The position numbers and the translations under genes are program-made. Positions 33,300-33,747 of a stretch of 33,747 nucleotides of DNA are shown in pieces (position 1 is the first letter of the stretch; each line of letters opens with the position of its first letter). The stretch spans positions 1-33,747 of the forward strand of contig JBKBKN010000029.1 of assembly GCA_046294625.1 (NCBI GenBank). The letters run 5' to 3'. Below the pieces are notes generated by a model. That model did not search any database. It worked only from the letters and a program-made list of their open reading frames with translations, and was not told where the DNA came from. This DNA is from JBKBKN01 sp046294625. Lineage in GTDB: Bacteria; Bacteroidota; Bacteroidia; M30B66.

Positions 33300-33747
33300 A
33301 TGAGAATACGCTTAGCAATTATATTGTTTCTGGCTTTTTTCTGTAGCACTATCACACAAGCACAGGACAGGAAGATCATTCAGTTTTCCGGTGTGGTTGT
33401 TAGTGGAGATAGTTTGCAGCCGGTTCCATATACCAGCATTATGGTACGCAATTCTTTTCATGGCACGATGAGTGATTTTTACGGTTTCTTTTCATTTGTG
33501 GCACTTGCAAAAGATACGATAGAATTTGCAGCAGTAGGTTATCAAAGATCGACCTTTGTTATACCTGATGACCTAAACGAGAACAGGTACTCCCTTATTC
33601 AGATGATGCAGAAAGATACTTTTTTACTCAAGGAAACAGTAATTTTTCCATGGCCAACTCGCGAGCAGTTTAAGGAAGCGTTTCTGCGCATTGAAGTTCC
33701 TGACGATGATTTAGAAAGAGCAAGAAAGAATTTAGCGCAGGAAAGCA
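33300..33747 (+). CDS. Secreted protein with carboxypeptidase-regulatory-like domain, 3' partial
   Basis: 149 complete codons, open at the window end. The ATG at 33300 is followed by a signal peptide (LAIILFLAFFCSTITQAQ, about residues 5-22). A segment typical of the carboxypeptidase-D regulatory-like beta fold comes next: SGVVVSGDSLQPVPYTSIMV, MSDFYGFFSFVA and IEFAAVGYQ. After about residue 100 comes KDTFLLKETVIFPWPTREQF and the start of a charged helical part. Proteins beginning this way are common in Bacteroidota and are often annotated only by this domain. There is no TonB receptor plug in the visible part; whether one follows cannot be seen. Confidence 0.8.
   Translation, partial: MRIRLAIILFLAFFCSTITQAQDRKIIQFSGVVVSGDSLQPVPYTSIMVRNSFHGTMSDFYGFFSFVALAKDTIEFAAVGYQRSTFVIPDDLNENRYSLIQMMQKDTFLLKETVIFPWPTREQFKEAFLRIEVPDDDLERARKNLAQES

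Overview
The window is about 34 kb of a Bacteroidota chromosome. Four lines of evidence support this: several secreted proteins end in type IX secretion system (T9SS, por) sorting domains; a complete Bacteroidetes aerotolerance (bat) operon is present; there is a long lineage-type PurF and a WbqC-family protein; and start regions lack strong Shine-Dalgarno sites. The class cannot be fixed from sequence alone. Base and codon use look uniform, and I see no insertion sequences, phage genes, integrases or CRISPR arrays, so this reads as ordinary chromosome.

Region 1 (1-6582, + strand) is the most unusual part. It holds two copies of a two-gene unit. Each unit is a secreted protein with a formylglycine-generating-enzyme-like (FGE/SUMF1) domain, followed by a secreted multidomain protein that starts with tandem 26-27-residue glycine-rich repeats carrying one cysteine each and ends in a T9SS sorting domain. 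The first FGE-like gene is cut by the window edge. The FGE-like domains lack one or both of the cysteines needed for copper-dependent FGE catalysis, so their role is open.

Region 2 (6632-9911) has a small lipoprotein, an S9 prolyl oligopeptidase with a small cytosolic-looking partner gene, and a tRNA-Val with its own terminator. Region 3 (10050-14019) has a PNGase F-like secreted protein with a T9SS domain, a deoxynucleoside kinase and a LYS1-type saccharopine dehydrogenase-like protein.

Region 4 (14036-20706, all on the minus strand) has a 1226-residue hybrid sensor kinase with an unassigned N-terminal third, a WbqC-family protein whose start overlaps the stop of signal peptidase I, and another T9SS-sorted protein.

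Region 5 (21003-29240, + strand) is the full bat operon: moxR, a DUF58 gene, a membrane-anchored unknown, batA, batB, batC, batD, batE. It has overlapping or nearly abutting genes almost throughout. It encodes an AAA+ ATPase, von Willebrand A (MIDAS) proteins and TPR/SH3 envelope proteins that probably act as one inner-membrane complex.

Region 6 (29250-33747) has purF, a KtrA-type potassium channel regulatory subunit, a DUF985 cupin, a YdcF/SanA-like DUF218 membrane protein and the start of a secreted protein with a carboxypeptidase-regulatory-like domain, cut by the window end.
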